A stretch of DNA of 64,000 bases from assembly GCF_025685685.1 (NCBI RefSeq), contig NZ_JAGSYH010000002.1, positions 916,768-980,767 of the forward strand, in the 5' to 3' direction. The notes beneath the pieces were generated by a model, which saw only the letters and a program-made list of their open reading frames with translations, was not told the DNA's origin and made no database searches. This document shows, piece by piece, positions 26,565 to 34,782 of the stretch; position 1 is the stretch's first letter; every line of letters starts with the position of its first letter. Both the position numbers and the translations under genes were made by a program. Origin of the DNA: Acidicapsa dinghuensis. GTDB taxonomy: Bacteria > Acidobacteriota > Terriglobia > Terriglobales > Acidobacteriaceae.

Positions 26565-29261
26565 CTAATTGTTTCGCAGCGCTTCCATCGGATGAATACG
26601 CGAAGCCCGCCGCGCCGGAAGATAGCCCGACAGTAGCGCTACGCCCATCAACGCAAAGACCGTCCCGGCATACGCCAGCGGATCCCACGGCGAAGTAGCA
26701 AACAGCAGCGTCGCAATCAGCTTTGCGATGGCAAACGATCCTATGCCGCCAAGAATCAATCCGCTGACCGCGAGCCGCAGCGTCTCTCCCAGCACATCGC
26801 GCCGCACCCGCGCCGTTGTTGCACCCAACGCCATGCGCACGCCAATCTCCTGCGTCTTCTGCGTCACCGAGTAAGAGATGACGCCATAGATGCCAAGCGC
26901 CGCCAGCGACAACCCAAGCAGCGCAAACGCCCCCACCAGAATCATGAAAAACCTGCGCGGCGAAACCGAACGATCCACCATGCTTTGCAGTGTCACAAAC
27001 TCCGCCGCAGGCTGATTCGGATTCAGCTCGTGCAACGTCCGCAGCACACTCGACGCCACAGCCGACGGCTCTTCCACATTGGTACGAATCACCAACTCCG
27101 CGCTGTTGGGGCCAGCCTGCATAAATGGGTAGTAAATCTGCCAGCTTGTGGAGTTCTCCACACTGTCGGCGTGAACATCATCGACGACCCCGGCAACTGT
27201 GGCGTCACCGGTTCCAGTTCCGACGAGAACCTTGCCGACGGCATCTTCGCCAGGCCAGAAAAATTTGGCCATGGAAGAGTTGATGATTACGACATTCTGA
27301 CCGTTGGGATCATCCGACCAAGTAAAGTCCCGGCCGTGCAATCGCATCCCCATGGCCTGCACGTAACCCGGAGTAATGACATACACCAGTGGATTCGGTA
27401 GTGATCCGTCCTTGTACTGGTGCCCCTTGGCACGGGGCGCACCCCACGAGCGATTAGCTCCGAGTGGCAGATAATCTACAACGCCAGCGGCTTGCACTCC
27501 TGGAATCGCAGATACCTGGCTGATCATCTGTCGGAAGATCGCGCCGCGCTTCATCGCGCTGGTTTTGCCATCCGGAGCGCTGTCGTCGTACTCGGCCTTG
27601 ACGGCAATCGCGCGTGACGGCGCAAAGCCCAGATCGATATCCAGCACCTTCATAAAGCTGCGCAGCAGCAGTCCGGCGCTTACCAGCAGCACACAGGCCA
27701 TCGCCACTTCCGTCAGCACCAGTGCCGCGCGTACGCGATTATGCTTGCGGCTCTGTCCGCTGCCCGCTCCCGAGTCCTTGATCGCTTCATGCAGATTGCC
27801 CGAAGCCATCCGCAGCCCGGGAATCAAGCCAAACAAGAGTGCCGTAACCACAGCCACCAGAATCGTCCAGCCAAACGCCTGCCCATCCAGGTGCAACAAC
27901 TCCAGCATCGGTAGAGCAATCGCACCCTGGTGTGACAGCCACCCCACCAGAGAATACGCAAGCGCGAGCCCGAAGGCCGCCCCCGCAAATGAAAGCATCA
28001 GGCTTTCCAGCAGCAGTTGCCGTATGATCCGCCCACGGCTCGCTCCCAGTGCTCCGCGAATCGCAAACTCCTTCGCCCGCGTCGCCGCACGCGCCAGCAG
28101 CAGGTTCGAGAGATTCACGCCCGCAATCAGCAGAATCGCACCCACCGCGCACCACAACACGACCAGCGAGCGCCGCAGTCTCCCACTTACGTAATCCTTC
28201 AGCGTACGCAACTGTATCGATGAATCCTTGCCACCATACGTCCCGCACGACTTCGGCTGCTTCACATTCCAGCAGAGGCTAGGCTCAACTCGCAGTGCAT
28301 CCGACTGCGCCTGCGGCAGTGTGACACCGGGCTTCAAACGGCCAAGCAGTGTAACGATGTTGCCCCAGTTCCGCGAAGCATCAAGATCAAGCGGCGTAAA
28401 CAGATCGATCTTCTCGCCCGGCGAAAAGAACGCGCCAAAATCAAAGCTCACAGGCAACACGCCCACCACTGTGTACGGCGTTTTGTTCATGTCGATGACC
28501 TTGCCGACAATCGCCGGATCGGCATTGAACTGATGACGCCAGTAGGCATTCGAAAGCAGCGTTACATGGTGCGCTCCGGGCCGCGTCTCCTCCGCGGTAA
28601 ACAACCGCCCCATCGCCGGCTGCACGCCCAGCACCTGAAAGAAATTGCCGATTACGTCAATGCCCGTGGCGGGCTTCGCATCCGCCTGCGCCGTCAGCCG
28701 CACATTCCCCGGCCCCGAAAACGCAAAGTACCCTGTCACGGCCTGATACACGCGGCTGCCATCGCGAAACTCCTCATACGCATCCGACGAATACGTCGCG
28801 CACGACAACCCGCACTTCTGTGGTGGCGGAGCAATCCACACCAATTGCCGCGACTCCGGGAAGGGAAGTGGCCGCAGCAGCAGATTGTTCACCACGCTGA
28901 AGACTGAAGTGTTGGCGCCAATCGCCAGCGCAAGAATTAGAACCGATACGATGGTGAAACCCGGATCGCGTCCCAGAGTGCGCAGCGTATAGCGCACATC
29001 CCGCACGGTATCTGACCAGTGATCGCTCAGGCGTTTACGTTGTTCCATCTTCCCCCCTATGCGCTCGCCTGCTCTCTGCACGGCAAGTATGTTGCCGAAC
29101 TGCCGTTCGGCCTCTTTGCGGGCTGCCTCGGGACGCCAACCTTGAGCGATCAGTTCATCAATCTTGCAATCCACGTGAAAGCGCAGTTCAGCCTTGATAT
29201 CGGCCTTTTTGTCAGGACCGAACAGTCGGTCGTACCTGCGCCACATCGGAACTTTCTTCAT
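26565..29261 (-). CDS. ADOP-type ABC transporter permease, copy 2
   Basis: This 898-residue permease has the same plan as copy 1: a prefix domain, then two FtsX-like halves with MacB periplasmic domains. The first 75 residues of the two copies are nearly identical (both run RRYDRL, ADIKAELRFH and KIDELIA), while periplasmic parts differ, indicating tandem duplication and divergence of the sensing or cargo region. GACGAGAGCGC precedes the ATG. It starts 15 bases after the padR stop, so padR and the two permeases form one operon. Confidence 0.9.
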   Translation of the reverse strand: MKKVPMWRRYDRLFGPDKKADIKAELRFHVDCKIDELIAQGWRPEAARKEAERQFGNILAVQRAGERIGGKMEQRKRLSDHWSDTVRDVRYTLRTLGRDPGFTIVSVLILALAIGANTSVFSVVNNLLLRPLPFPESRQLVWIAPPPQKCGLSCATYSSDAYEEFRDGSRVYQAVTGYFAFSGPGNVRLTAQADAKPATGIDVIGNFFQVLGVQPAMGRLFTAEETRPGAHHVTLLSNAYWRHQFNADPAIVGKVIDMNKTPYTVVGVLPVSFDFGAFFSPGEKIDLFTPLDLDASRNWGNIVTLLGRLKPGVTLPQAQSDALRVEPSLCWNVKQPKSCGTYGGKDSSIQLRTLKDYVSGRLRRSLVVLWCAVGAILLIAGVNLSNLLLARAATRAKEFAIRGALGASRGRIIRQLLLESLMLSFAGAAFGLALAYSLVGWLSHQGAIALPMLELLHLDGQAFGWTILVAVVTALLFGLIPGLRMASGNLHEAIKDSGAGSGQSRKHNRVRAALVLTEVAMACVLLVSAGLLLRSFMKVLDIDLGFAPSRAIAVKAEYDDSAPDGKTSAMKRGAIFRQMISQVSAIPGVQAAGVVDYLPLGANRSWGAPRAKGHQYKDGSLPNPLVYVITPGYVQAMGMRLHGRDFTWSDDPNGQNVVIINSSMAKFFWPGEDAVGKVLVGTGTGDATVAGVVDDVHADSVENSTSWQIYYPFMQAGPNSAELVIRTNVEEPSAVASSVLRTLHELNPNQPAAEFVTLQSMVDRSVSPRRFFMILVGAFALLGLSLAALGIYGVISYSVTQKTQEIGVRMALGATTARVRRDVLGETLRLAVSGLILGGIGSFAIAKLIATLLFATSPWDPLAYAGTVFALMGVALLSGYLPARRASRIHPMEALRNN

Positions 29262-29276
29262 GCGCTCTCGTCTGCT

Positions 29277-29633
29277 CTACGCAATCTCCTGCGCCGGCGG
29301 ATGCGTCGCTTCCAATACCTTTGCGACCGCCATCGCATACGCCTGCCAGATCTTCGTCTCCGAGCGAAGATGACGCTTGCCCTCGCTCGTCAGGCTGTAA
29401 TATTTCGCCTTGCGATTATTCTCCGACAATCCCCATTCTGACTCGATCATCTGTTTGCTCTCTAGCCGCCAAAGAGCCGGATACAGCGTGCCCTCTTCGA
29501 CCAGCAGCGCATCGTCGCTTTGCCGCCGAATCAGGCTGGTGATCGCATAACCATGCAGCGGTCCCCAGATCAGCGCCTTCAGAATGAGAATGTCGAGTGT
29601 TCCTCGGAAGAGTTCAAGACGGGTCTTTTCCAT
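29277..29633 (-). CDS. PadR-family transcriptional regulator
   Basis: The protein has the PadR winged helix: LELFRGTLDILILKALIWG, LHGYAITSLIRRQSDD, VEEGTLYPALWRLESKQM and the wing RKAKYYSLTSEGKRHL. The ATG at 29633 gives 118 residues, usual for the short PadR type that heads ADOP operons; the frame open to 29696 adds residues not found in the family. A perfect 8-3-8 inverted repeat lies about 50 bases upstream. It most likely represses its own operon and controls the two permeases. Confidence 0.92.
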   Translation of the reverse strand: MEKTRLELFRGTLDILILKALIWGPLHGYAITSLIRRQSDDALLVEEGTLYPALWRLESKQMIESEWGLSENNRKAKYYSLTSEGKRHLRSETKIWQAYAMAVAKVLEATHPPAQEIA

Positions 29634-29681
29634 ATCGTTGGGGTTCTCCCCTTTGGTTTCATGGGAAGCATGCCACGATCT

Positions 29682-29700
29682 CCCCTTGCATGGCAAGGGG
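29682..29700. promoter_or_regulatory. 8-3-8 inverted repeat, candidate PadR operator
   Basis: CCCCTTGC-ATG-GCAAGGGG is a perfect inverted repeat 49-67 bases upstream of the padR start codon, where the promoter should lie. No T-tract follows, so an operator is more likely than a terminator. Known PadR sites differ in sequence, so the match to this regulator is inferred from position only. Confidence 0.5.
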
Positions 29701-29782
29701 AAACTTTGCAGACCTCGCCTCTACCCGGCAACCGTGCAATTCGACTTCATCTTCGCATCGACGGTTAGGTAGAAAAAGGTAG

Positions 29783-29833
29783 GCCGGGATTTATCCCGGC
29801 GCAAGATCCAACACCACCATCGGGCTTTAGCCC
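29783..29833. repeat. Two adjacent REP-like hairpins
   Basis: GCCGGGAT-TT-ATCCCGGC (29783-29800) and GGGCT-TT-AGCCC (29822-29833) are two short perfect hairpins with TT loops, 21 bases apart, between the padR promoter and the end of a hydrolase gene. The arrangement resembles the bipartite REP/BIME elements dispersed in many genomes. I found no second copy in the window, so the repeat status rests on form and general knowledge of similar acidobacterial sequences. Confidence 0.4.
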
Positions 29834-29885
29834 CTGAGGCGGGTTTTCCGCTTCTCGTGGGACGGCATCCACAAGTGCGAGAATG

Positions 29886-31019
29886 CTATTCCTTCACCGG
29901 CACTTCGCCCCGCACATGAAAATGCACCAGGATCGATGCATGTCCCGTCGGACATCCAAGCAGCAGACTGTGCCCGTGCCCCTTGAAGGCATAGGAGATA
30001 TGCGCAATCCCACCGGGATCAACCCGCGTCACCACTGGCGGCGACGTCTCCTTGATCTTGTCCTTATCCACCAGCTCCACTTCGGCAGAGATAAGCTGTT
30101 CGTGCAGCGAAACATCCAGCGCAATCGGCACCTGCAAATCGCTTCCCGCATTGGTCCGGTTGCAATCTACATTCAGCCCTGAAATCTTGTTATCCCGCAC
30201 GCTCTCCACCACATTGATCACCGGATTGTTCCGGTACATCCGCGCAAAAAACGTGTACGCGTCCGCCGACCGGTTCGCAGGCCGCACAATGTTGATGTGG
30301 TCCGCCATCACCTTCTGCGGAGCCACATCCCCATCGCAACCATACGTCGCGCTGTAGTAACTCACCACCCGCGTGTGTGCGTGAAAATACTTCCCCACAC
30401 CTTCGCCCGCCGCCGTATCCAGCCCCTCATATGCACAATAACGATGAATTCCAAAGACCGATGGCGTACTCCTCCACCTCTGCTCCAGGTCCATGAGAAA
30501 GCTATTGTCGTTGCTGTCGCTCAAATCCGCCAGCAGCGGATCACTGTCGTAGATCTTCGCCAAGTTTGCGACAAATGACCCCTCATGCGGCGTCGCATAC
30601 GAAACAACAAACCGCACATGCGCCGCGTCCGTGGGATGACTCAGCAGCATCTCTTCCGTCAGCAAACCGCCCAGGCTATGGGCAATGATGACAATATCCT
30701 TGTGATCCCACACCCGCTGCTGCTTCAGGCCCTTGTACAAGATTTCCGCAAGCTGCACCGTCGTGTACTGCCCATGCTTCGAAGGCGTCGGATACTGCGC
30801 CACCACCACATCGGATTGCTGAAAGTGCGCATCCGTCTGCACCATCTGCGGCCAGTACGCACCATTCGACGCCCGCCATGTCTCACGATCTCCATGCAGA
30901 CCATGCACAAATACGATGACTCGCGGTTTGAGATCCTCGGCCTGAGCCCGCGTCGAGCCAAAACCGGTTGCCAGAAAACTTAGAAATAGCGCCCAAACAA
31001 AGGCGGCAGCGCTGCGCAA
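29886..31019 (-). CDS. Secreted alpha/beta-hydrolase, PGAP1/lipase-like
   Basis: A signal peptide (FVWALFLSFLATGFGS, cleavage near AQA) precedes an alpha/beta-hydrolase domain. The oxyanion-hole region is RVIVFVHGLHGDRETW, the nucleophile Ser is in IIAHSLGGLLTEEM at about residue 117, and the catalytic His is probably in KVMADHINIVRP. The C-terminal 100 residues form a separate, probably beta-rich domain. It is 377 residues long. The first codon is TTG at 31019, chosen because AGGAG lies nine bases before it and no ATG precedes the signal peptide. Substrates are likely lipids or esters; the exact one is unknown. Confidence 0.8.
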   Translation of the reverse strand: MRSAAAFVWALFLSFLATGFGSTRAQAEDLKPRVIVFVHGLHGDRETWRASNGAYWPQMVQTDAHFQQSDVVVAQYPTPSKHGQYTTVQLAEILYKGLKQQRVWDHKDIVIIAHSLGGLLTEEMLLSHPTDAAHVRFVVSYATPHEGSFVANLAKIYDSDPLLADLSDSNDNSFLMDLEQRWRSTPSVFGIHRYCAYEGLDTAAGEGVGKYFHAHTRVVSYYSATYGCDGDVAPQKVMADHINIVRPANRSADAYTFFARMYRNNPVINVVESVRDNKISGLNVDCNRTNAGSDLQVPIALDVSLHEQLISAEVELVDKDKIKETSPPVVTRVDPGGIAHISYAFKGHGHSLLLGCPTGHASILVHFHVRGEVPVKE

Positions 31020-31181
31020 GGCAAGATTCTCCTGTATGCCAGATGCCTGACAATTGGACGGTCTAGGAAAAGATTAGCTCTTTTTCCCGAGCCGATAAAA
31101 CTCCGCCGCCGTCAGACAGGCCGCATTGTGAAAAGCCCTCCGGTCTCCACCTTACGCAACTCAATGCCGTAGCCTGAGAAC

Positions 31182-33071
31182 ATGCAGCAAGTTGTTCGTC
31201 ACCCCAGCGAATGGAGCGCAGCCGCTGCGAGCGAACCGGGCTCAGTGCTGTTGCAGCGCGTGCCTTCACACGGTGATTTGGGCCGCAGCATGCTCTTCTC
31301 CAACCCCGCGCGCATCATCGCCGCACATCATCCTAAGCACCTCCCGGAAGCTCTCGACGCCGTCGAAGAAGCCCTCGCGGAAGGCCTGTACATCGCGGGA
31401 TACATCGCCTACGAGGCCGGTTTCGCATTGGAACCATCCCTGGCAAACCTCAGCAGCACTCTGCCGAACAACGAGCCTCTTCTCTGGTTCGGCTGCTATC
31501 GCTCTCCCGAAATCTCTCAAGAAACTATCGTCTCTCAAGTCGCCACCACTCCGTCCGTACACCCACAGTTCCTTCTGTCAGCCGACGAACACGCAGATAG
31601 AGTCGAAGCGATCCGCAGCCTCATCGCCGCTGGAGAAACCTACCAGGCCAATCTGACAACCGAAGTGCTGTGGCACACGAACGAATCGCCAGCAGAGATG
31701 TATCAGCGCTTCCTGCGCGCGCAGCCCGTCCCCTACGCAGCCATGCTGCACCCCATCCCCGGATGGCACATTCTCTCGCTCTCTCCCGAGCTATTCTTCG
31801 CCCGCCATGGCGATCGCATCATCACCCGTCCCATGAAAGGCACAGCCGCGCCAGGAATGGACGCAGCCGAACTGCGCGCCAACTCAGCATGGCTTCAATC
31901 CGACGAAAAGAATCGCGCAGAAAATCTCATGATCGTCGATCTGCTGCGCAACGATCTCGGCCGCATCTGCAAAATGGGCTCCGTTCACGTCTCCGATCTC
32001 TTCAAAGTCGAACAATACCCGACAGTCCTGCAGATGACTTCCACCATCGAAGGCACGCTGCGCGAAGGCGTCGGCTATCCCGAGATATTCCGTGCTCTTT
32101 TTCCCTCCGGCTCCATCGTTGGCGCACCCAAAATTCACACCATGCGCCTGCTGCACGCCTTGGAAAATCAGCCCCGCGGCGTCTACACCGGCGCCATCGG
32201 ATACATCTCTCCCCACGGAGAAGCCGAATTCAATGTAGCCATCCGAACCATCTCACTACGCGGAAACGAAGCGCGCCTCGGCGTCGGCTCCGGCATCGTC
32301 TACGACTCCCGTCCCGAAACCGAGTACGCGGAGTGCCACACAAAAATCAATTTCCTCACTCGCGAACCGGTCCAGGACTTCGAGCTGATCGAAACACTGT
32401 TATTGCATCGGGGAAGCTACACATTGCTCCCCGAGCACATCGAGCGCATGCGGCAATCAGCGGATTATTTCGACATGCCCTTCGACATAACCCGCGTGCA
32501 CGAAGCTCTCGAAGAAGCCGCTCAAGCCAGTCCGAGCGAAGCACAAACCCGAGTGCGCGTGCTGCTACGCCAGGATGGCGCGGTAACGTGGACCGCATCT
32601 GGCATCACCGGGCAGCCGGAGACACCCGCAACACTTCTGCTCTCGCCCGAAAAGACCGACCCATCCGACCGTTTTCTTCGTCACAAAACCACACGCCGCG
32701 CCTTCTATGACGAAGCCTTTCGTCATGCACAAACGCTCGGACTCACCGACGCCCTCTTCCGCAACACGCGTAACGAGATCACTGAGGGCGCAATCCACAA
32801 CATCATCGCGGTGGTTGATTCACTCTGGCTTACACCGCCGTTAGCCAGCGGAGTTCTGCCGGGAGTGTATCGCCAGCACCTGTTGCAACAAGGTCAACTC
32901 ACCGAGCGTGTACTGACCATCCACGATCTGATGCAAGCCAGCACAATTTACATCTGCAACTCAGTGCGCGGCCTACGTCCCGTCGAACGAATCGTAGAAC
33001 ACATTGTCGAGCAAAGCGGCCAGGATGGCTTTGAAACCATCTGGCACGATCCCACGCTTTGCTCTGCGTGA
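31182..33071 (+). CDS. pabB: Fused aminodeoxychorismate synthase component I and 4-amino-4-deoxychorismate lyase
   Basis: Residues 1-400 are PabB: the chorismate-binding core shows LSLSPELFFARHGDRI, TRPMKGTAAPG, ENLMIVDLLRNDLGRI and PSGSIVGAPKIHTM. The rest is a fold-IV PLP lyase (PabC), with LIETLLLHRGSYTLLPEHI and NTRNEITEGAIHNIIAVV, and the Arg/Glu pattern expected. Together with a glutaminase (PabA, not in the window) it makes 4-aminobenzoate for folate. The fusion is 629 residues. PabB-PabC fusions are known, so this is not unusual. It overlaps no neighbour and ends five bases before the convergent uppP stop. Confidence 0.92.
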   Translation: MQQVVRHPSEWSAAAASEPGSVLLQRVPSHGDLGRSMLFSNPARIIAAHHPKHLPEALDAVEEALAEGLYIAGYIAYEAGFALEPSLANLSSTLPNNEPLLWFGCYRSPEISQETIVSQVATTPSVHPQFLLSADEHADRVEAIRSLIAAGETYQANLTTEVLWHTNESPAEMYQRFLRAQPVPYAAMLHPIPGWHILSLSPELFFARHGDRIITRPMKGTAAPGMDAAELRANSAWLQSDEKNRAENLMIVDLLRNDLGRICKMGSVHVSDLFKVEQYPTVLQMTSTIEGTLREGVGYPEIFRALFPSGSIVGAPKIHTMRLLHALENQPRGVYTGAIGYISPHGEAEFNVAIRTISLRGNEARLGVGSGIVYDSRPETEYAECHTKINFLTREPVQDFELIETLLLHRGSYTLLPEHIERMRQSADYFDMPFDITRVHEALEEAAQASPSEAQTRVRVLLRQDGAVTWTASGITGQPETPATLLLSPEKTDPSDRFLRHKTTRRAFYDEAFRHAQTLGLTDALFRNTRNEITEGAIHNIIAVVDSLWLTPPLASGVLPGVYRQHLLQQGQLTERVLTIHDLMQASTIYICNSVRGLRPVERIVEHIVEQSGQDGFETIWHDPTLCSA

Positions 33072-33075
33072 GCGC

Positions 33076-33993
33076 TCAGAATCCGTGCAGGTACAGCGCA
33101 AAGACGCCAGCCGACGCCACCAGGCAATAGATCCCGAACAGATACCACCGCCCATTCTCCAGCCAGCTTGAGAGCCAGCGCAGCGCCACCAGTCCCGCAA
33201 GGAACGAAAACACCATCCCCAGCAGGCTCGCCAACAGCGAACCATGCAGATCCATCATCGACCCCGCAGGCGAACCGGCGCTGATCGCCACCGTGTGCGC
33301 CTTTTCCAGCCGCAACAGCTCCATGCCCACCACCACCGGAGTCAGCACCACCGCCATCGCAAAGCTGAAGCGCTCCGCAGGCGCCTTCTTCGCGCCCGCC
33401 AGCATTGCCGTGGAGATCGTCGATCCCGACCGCGAAAATCCGCGGAAGGGCAGCGCCAGCCCCTGCACAATCCCCATCCAGGAGGTTTGCGCCAGATTCA
33501 CCGTGCCTTCACTCTCCGGCTTGAACGCGGCATACGATGGAATCCGGTTCGCAAGCTGCCGCCGCTCCATCAGCCCCGAAATGAGAATCAGCAAGCCAGC
33601 CGCCGCCAGTGCCGGCGCAATCAGATCAAGCCTGCTGAAAAGGTTCTCGATCTCCGCCTTGGGCTGATGGGCAAACAGGGTCTTCTCAATCAGCTTCTTC
33701 AGCGCCTCGCCCACAATACCGGTAAGAATCGTCGCCCAGATCACTAGGCCAGCAAAACGATTGAAGTTCTGGCTAGACGAGAAGTATGCCTCCTTCCACG
33801 TCCGCCAGAAATAGACGATCACAGCAAACATCGTTCCCGTATGCAGCATCACCAGCAGCAGCGTCATCTGCGGCGCAGACGGATCAAGTCCCATCAGCTT
33901 CTCAGCAACAATCACATGCGCTGAGCTTGAAACCGGTAAAAGTTCGGCTAGGCCTTGCACAATGGCCAGAAGAATCACTTTCCAAATCGGCAT
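33076..33993 (-). CDS. uppP: Undecaprenyl-diphosphatase
   Basis: UppP (BacA) dephosphorylates undecaprenyl diphosphate to recycle the lipid carrier for peptidoglycan and other surface polymers. Both catalytic signatures are present: QGLAELLPVSSSAHVIV at the N-terminus, the Glu-rich motif, and LPFRGFSRSGSTIS, the PGxSRSG-type motif with an Arg in place of Gly. About eight membrane helices follow. The ATG at 33993 is preceded by AGAGGCT and gives 305 residues; the frame open to 34065 is an upstream extension without a ribosome site. Confidence 0.92.
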   Translation of the reverse strand: MPIWKVILLAIVQGLAELLPVSSSAHVIVAEKLMGLDPSAPQMTLLLVMLHTGTMFAVIVYFWRTWKEAYFSSSQNFNRFAGLVIWATILTGIVGEALKKLIEKTLFAHQPKAEIENLFSRLDLIAPALAAAGLLILISGLMERRQLANRIPSYAAFKPESEGTVNLAQTSWMGIVQGLALPFRGFSRSGSTISTAMLAGAKKAPAERFSFAMAVVLTPVVVGMELLRLEKAHTVAISAGSPAGSMMDLHGSLLASLLGMVFSFLAGLVALRWLSSWLENGRWYLFGIYCLVASAGVFALYLHGF

Positions 33994-34068
33994 AGCCTCT
34001 AGTGTATTTGCCTCAAGCGCAAAACCATATGAATCTGCGGCCAGTAAAGAACAGCCCCGCTCCACCCG

Positions 34069-34590
34069 CTACAGCAACGCCCTGAGATCCAGCCATCCCA
34101 ACGCAATCTCAGCCAGCCTTGCACCGCCAATCTCAATCTCTCGCGAAGCAACATCCACAGCCCCAAGCCGCCGGTAAAACCCCGCCGCGGAATTCGCCTC
34201 CAGCAGCCACACCATCATGCCCTTTCGCCCCTCATCCCGCAGAATAGCCGCCAGCGCCTGCACCATCGCTCTGCCAATTCCACTGCGCTGATACTCTTCC
34301 AGCAGATAGACCGCGTATAGCTCCCCATCGTAGACATCGCTCGGGTCCGGTTCGCGATTCAGGCCGCCGCTGATAAAGCCAAAGACCGCCACATCGTCTC
34401 CAGCTACCAGAGTCGTGACTTTCTGTTCACCAAGCCATTGCTGCCATCGGGAAGCGAAGACAGTTTCCTCAAGCGAATCAAGATACGCCTGCGGCACAAT
34501 GCCGCCGTAAGTGCTGCGCCAGCTTGCCACATGCACCCGCGCAATCGAGGCGGCATCAGCTATCTCCGCCCGGCGAATCGTGAATCGCAT
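34069..34590 (-). CDS. GNAT-family N-acetyltransferase
   Basis: This 173-residue protein has the GNAT fold: beta-strand MRFTIRRAEIADAASIARVH, then LYAVYLLEEYQRSGIGRAMV, where the acetyl-CoA loop is QRSGIGRAM, and LLEANSAAGFYRRLGAVD. The acceptor is unknown; the closest general look is to the single-domain GNATs that acetylate small amines or proteins. GGAG lies nine bases before the ATG at 34590. The longer open frame upstream crosses a divergent promoter region and is excluded. Confidence 0.87.
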   Translation of the reverse strand: MRFTIRRAEIADAASIARVHVASWRSTYGGIVPQAYLDSLEETVFASRWQQWLGEQKVTTLVAGDDVAVFGFISGGLNREPDPSDVYDGELYAVYLLEEYQRSGIGRAMVQALAAILRDEGRKGMMVWLLEANSAAGFYRRLGAVDVASREIEIGGARLAEIALGWLDLRALL

Positions 34591-34782
34591 ATCTGTACTC
34601 CAAAGCAATCCAAATGAGGAACAGTCGCTCGTCCTATAATGGGCCCATCGACTTAAAAGAATCTTAGAAACATCTGAGCACACCCCTGTCTCTCTTTCCC
34701 TCCGGATTGCTTCCAGATCTCTGTTGAAGATGCCATCGGGCCTCGCCGCCCGTGCGCAGCCGTACGCAGATTGGAGCACTCT

